Of a DNA stretch of 17,288 bases, positions 16,619 through 17,288 are shown in pieces. The notes beneath the pieces are model-generated. The model saw only the letters and a program-made list of their open reading frames with translations, did not search any database and was not told where the DNA came from. A program made the translations under genes and the position numbers. Source of the DNA: Deltaproteobacteria bacterium (lineage in GTDB: Bacteria > Myxococcota_A > Polyangia > HGW-17); contig QKIM01000153.1 in the NCBI GenBank assembly GCA_003249585.1, positions 1-17,288 of the forward strand. Direction: 5' to 3'. Numbering within the stretch: the first letter of the stretch is position 1; each line of letters opens with the position of its first letter.

Positions 16619-17288
16619 GGCTTCCTCCCCTCGGCGGGTTTCGTGCCGGTCGCCGCACTGCCGTTCTTCGCGGCCCGGTGCAGAAGGTCGAGATCCTCTC
16701 CACACCGGTACATGGAGGCTCCGAAGAAGGGGTTCTCGATACCCGGCCGCGGGGCGATCCACCAGCCCCCCTTGTTGTTGCGGGCCATGGGACAATAATG
16801 GAGGTGGAGCTCTTCCTTTGTGTCCACGCCGTAGGATCGGACCGCCAAAATCATGAACCTCGACAGGGTGTAGAATTCGGCCCGGGCGGTCGCGATGGTC
16901 TTCGACCGGGCCATCCGCTCGGCGGCGGCCTTCAACCCGGCACTGTAGCCGTCCCAGACGGGATCGCGGTGCCTGACAGCCTTGAGCCGTGCCGAAAAGG
17001 CCGGCAGCGCCGCAAGGGTCCCGGACAGACTATCGTGGGAGAGCGCCGCATGGAGCGGGAGATAGCTCGTCACCAGGTCCCCAAGCGCTCTGGTGAATCC
17101 GTGGGGAGCGACGATCCGTGGGACATCGAACTGGTCGTGCCCGGGGTTTTTGTTCGCAGGGGTCTGGCTCATCATGGCGGGGCGGGCGGTGATCTGCAGG
17201 GAGGAGTCGATCATGAACCCTCCCCGGGTCACCACCTCCTCACCAACCTTCAGCCCCTCCCTGATGAGGTGCCAGGAACCGGCGCGGG
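16615..17288 (-). CDS. CusB-like RND periplasmic adaptor with DUF3347 tail (partial)
   Basis: Only the last 224 codons are in the window; the frame is open to the right edge. The visible N-terminal part (SWHLIREGLKVGEEVVTRGGF, then MIDSSLQI) is the end of the membrane-proximal barrel of HlyD/CusB-type adaptors. It is followed by a helical region and the block HYCPMARNNKGGWW ... NPFFGASMYRCGE, typical of DUF3347 domains attached to copper/silver adaptors. Its Cys, Met and His residues could bind metal. The adaptor should link the pump to an outer-membrane channel and pass metal to it. The stop overlaps the pump start by 4 bp, so the two are cotranslated. The signal peptide, lipoyl hairpin and probably an outer-membrane channel gene lie outside the window. 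Confidence 0.88.
   Translation of the reverse strand, partial: RAGSWHLIREGLKVGEEVVTRGGFMIDSSLQITARPAMMSQTPANKNPGHDQFDVPRIVAPHGFTRALGDLVTSYLPLHAALSHDSLSGTLAALPAFSARLKAVRHRDPVWDGYSAGLKAAAERMARSKTIATARAEFYTLSRFMILAVRSYGVDTKEELHLHYCPMARNNKGGWWIAPRPGIENPFFGASMYRCGEDLDLLHRAAKNGSAATGTKPAEGRKP

Noticed and set aside
13286..16798. A stop-free frame of 1170 codons on the plus strand opposite the RND pump gene
   Set aside because: It is antisense to a clearly conserved pump, its translation is low-complexity (rich in Gly, Asp, His, Glu, Arg) and matches no family. Long antisense frames are expected from strong G/C bias at codon position 3.

Overview
The window is GC-rich, protein-dense bacterial DNA, and nearly every gene carries the strong third-position G/C bias of a high-GC genome. 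Several features point to a Gram-negative, deltaproteobacterial-type organism (Myxococcota or Desulfobacterota sensu lato). These are an HExxH surface protease with a TIG domain and a MYXO-CTERM-like tail, an NtrC-type two-component pair, a large hybrid histidine kinase, and a long heavy-metal RND pump. This taxonomic placement is inferred from gene content only. No rRNA, tRNA, CRISPR array, insertion sequence or integrase was seen.

Layout. (1) 3-1316 (+): the 3' part of a surface-anchored zinc metalloprotease-like gene. (2) 1335-3853 (-): a tight three-gene operon encoding two different Ddl-fold ATP-grasp ligases and a GNAT acetyltransferase. (3) 3854-4346: the largest gap, with a candidate promoter, a helically phased direct repeat and a leader hairpin for the ligase operon. 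(4) 4347-8024 (+): a 1225-residue hybrid sensor kinase in which both histidine phospho-acceptor positions and one receiver aspartate are replaced. (5) 8028-8720 (-): an aquaporin Z. (6) 8721-8911: a divergent regulatory region with a sigma54-like -24/-12 element. (7) 8912-11391 (+): an NtrC-family response regulator and its membrane histidine kinase, overlapping by ATGA. (8) 11588-12709 (+): an exported protein with a TPR-like N-terminus and a probable beta-barrel. (9) 12713-17288 (-): a CusA/CzcA-like RND pump and, upstream of it, a CusB-like adaptor with a DUF3347 tail that runs off the window.

How they may work together. The ligase-ligase-GNAT operon looks like a small pathway making an acetylated peptide-like metabolite. 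Both ligases differ from true D-Ala-D-Ala ligase at a key active-site position, so cell-wall D-Ala-D-Ala synthesis is unlikely. The aquaporin lies between a large orphan sensor and an NtrC-type pair, which allows, but does not prove, a link to osmotic or envelope stress. The RND operon keeps three methionines at the positions of the CusA copper/silver relay and ends in a DUF3347 domain, so monovalent copper or silver export is the best guess.

The most unusual points are the hybrid kinase with a Pro at the H-box and an Arg at the Hpt site, the unassigned tandem-ligase/GNAT operon, and the sigma54-like promoter with inverted repeats directly before an NtrC-family regulator.
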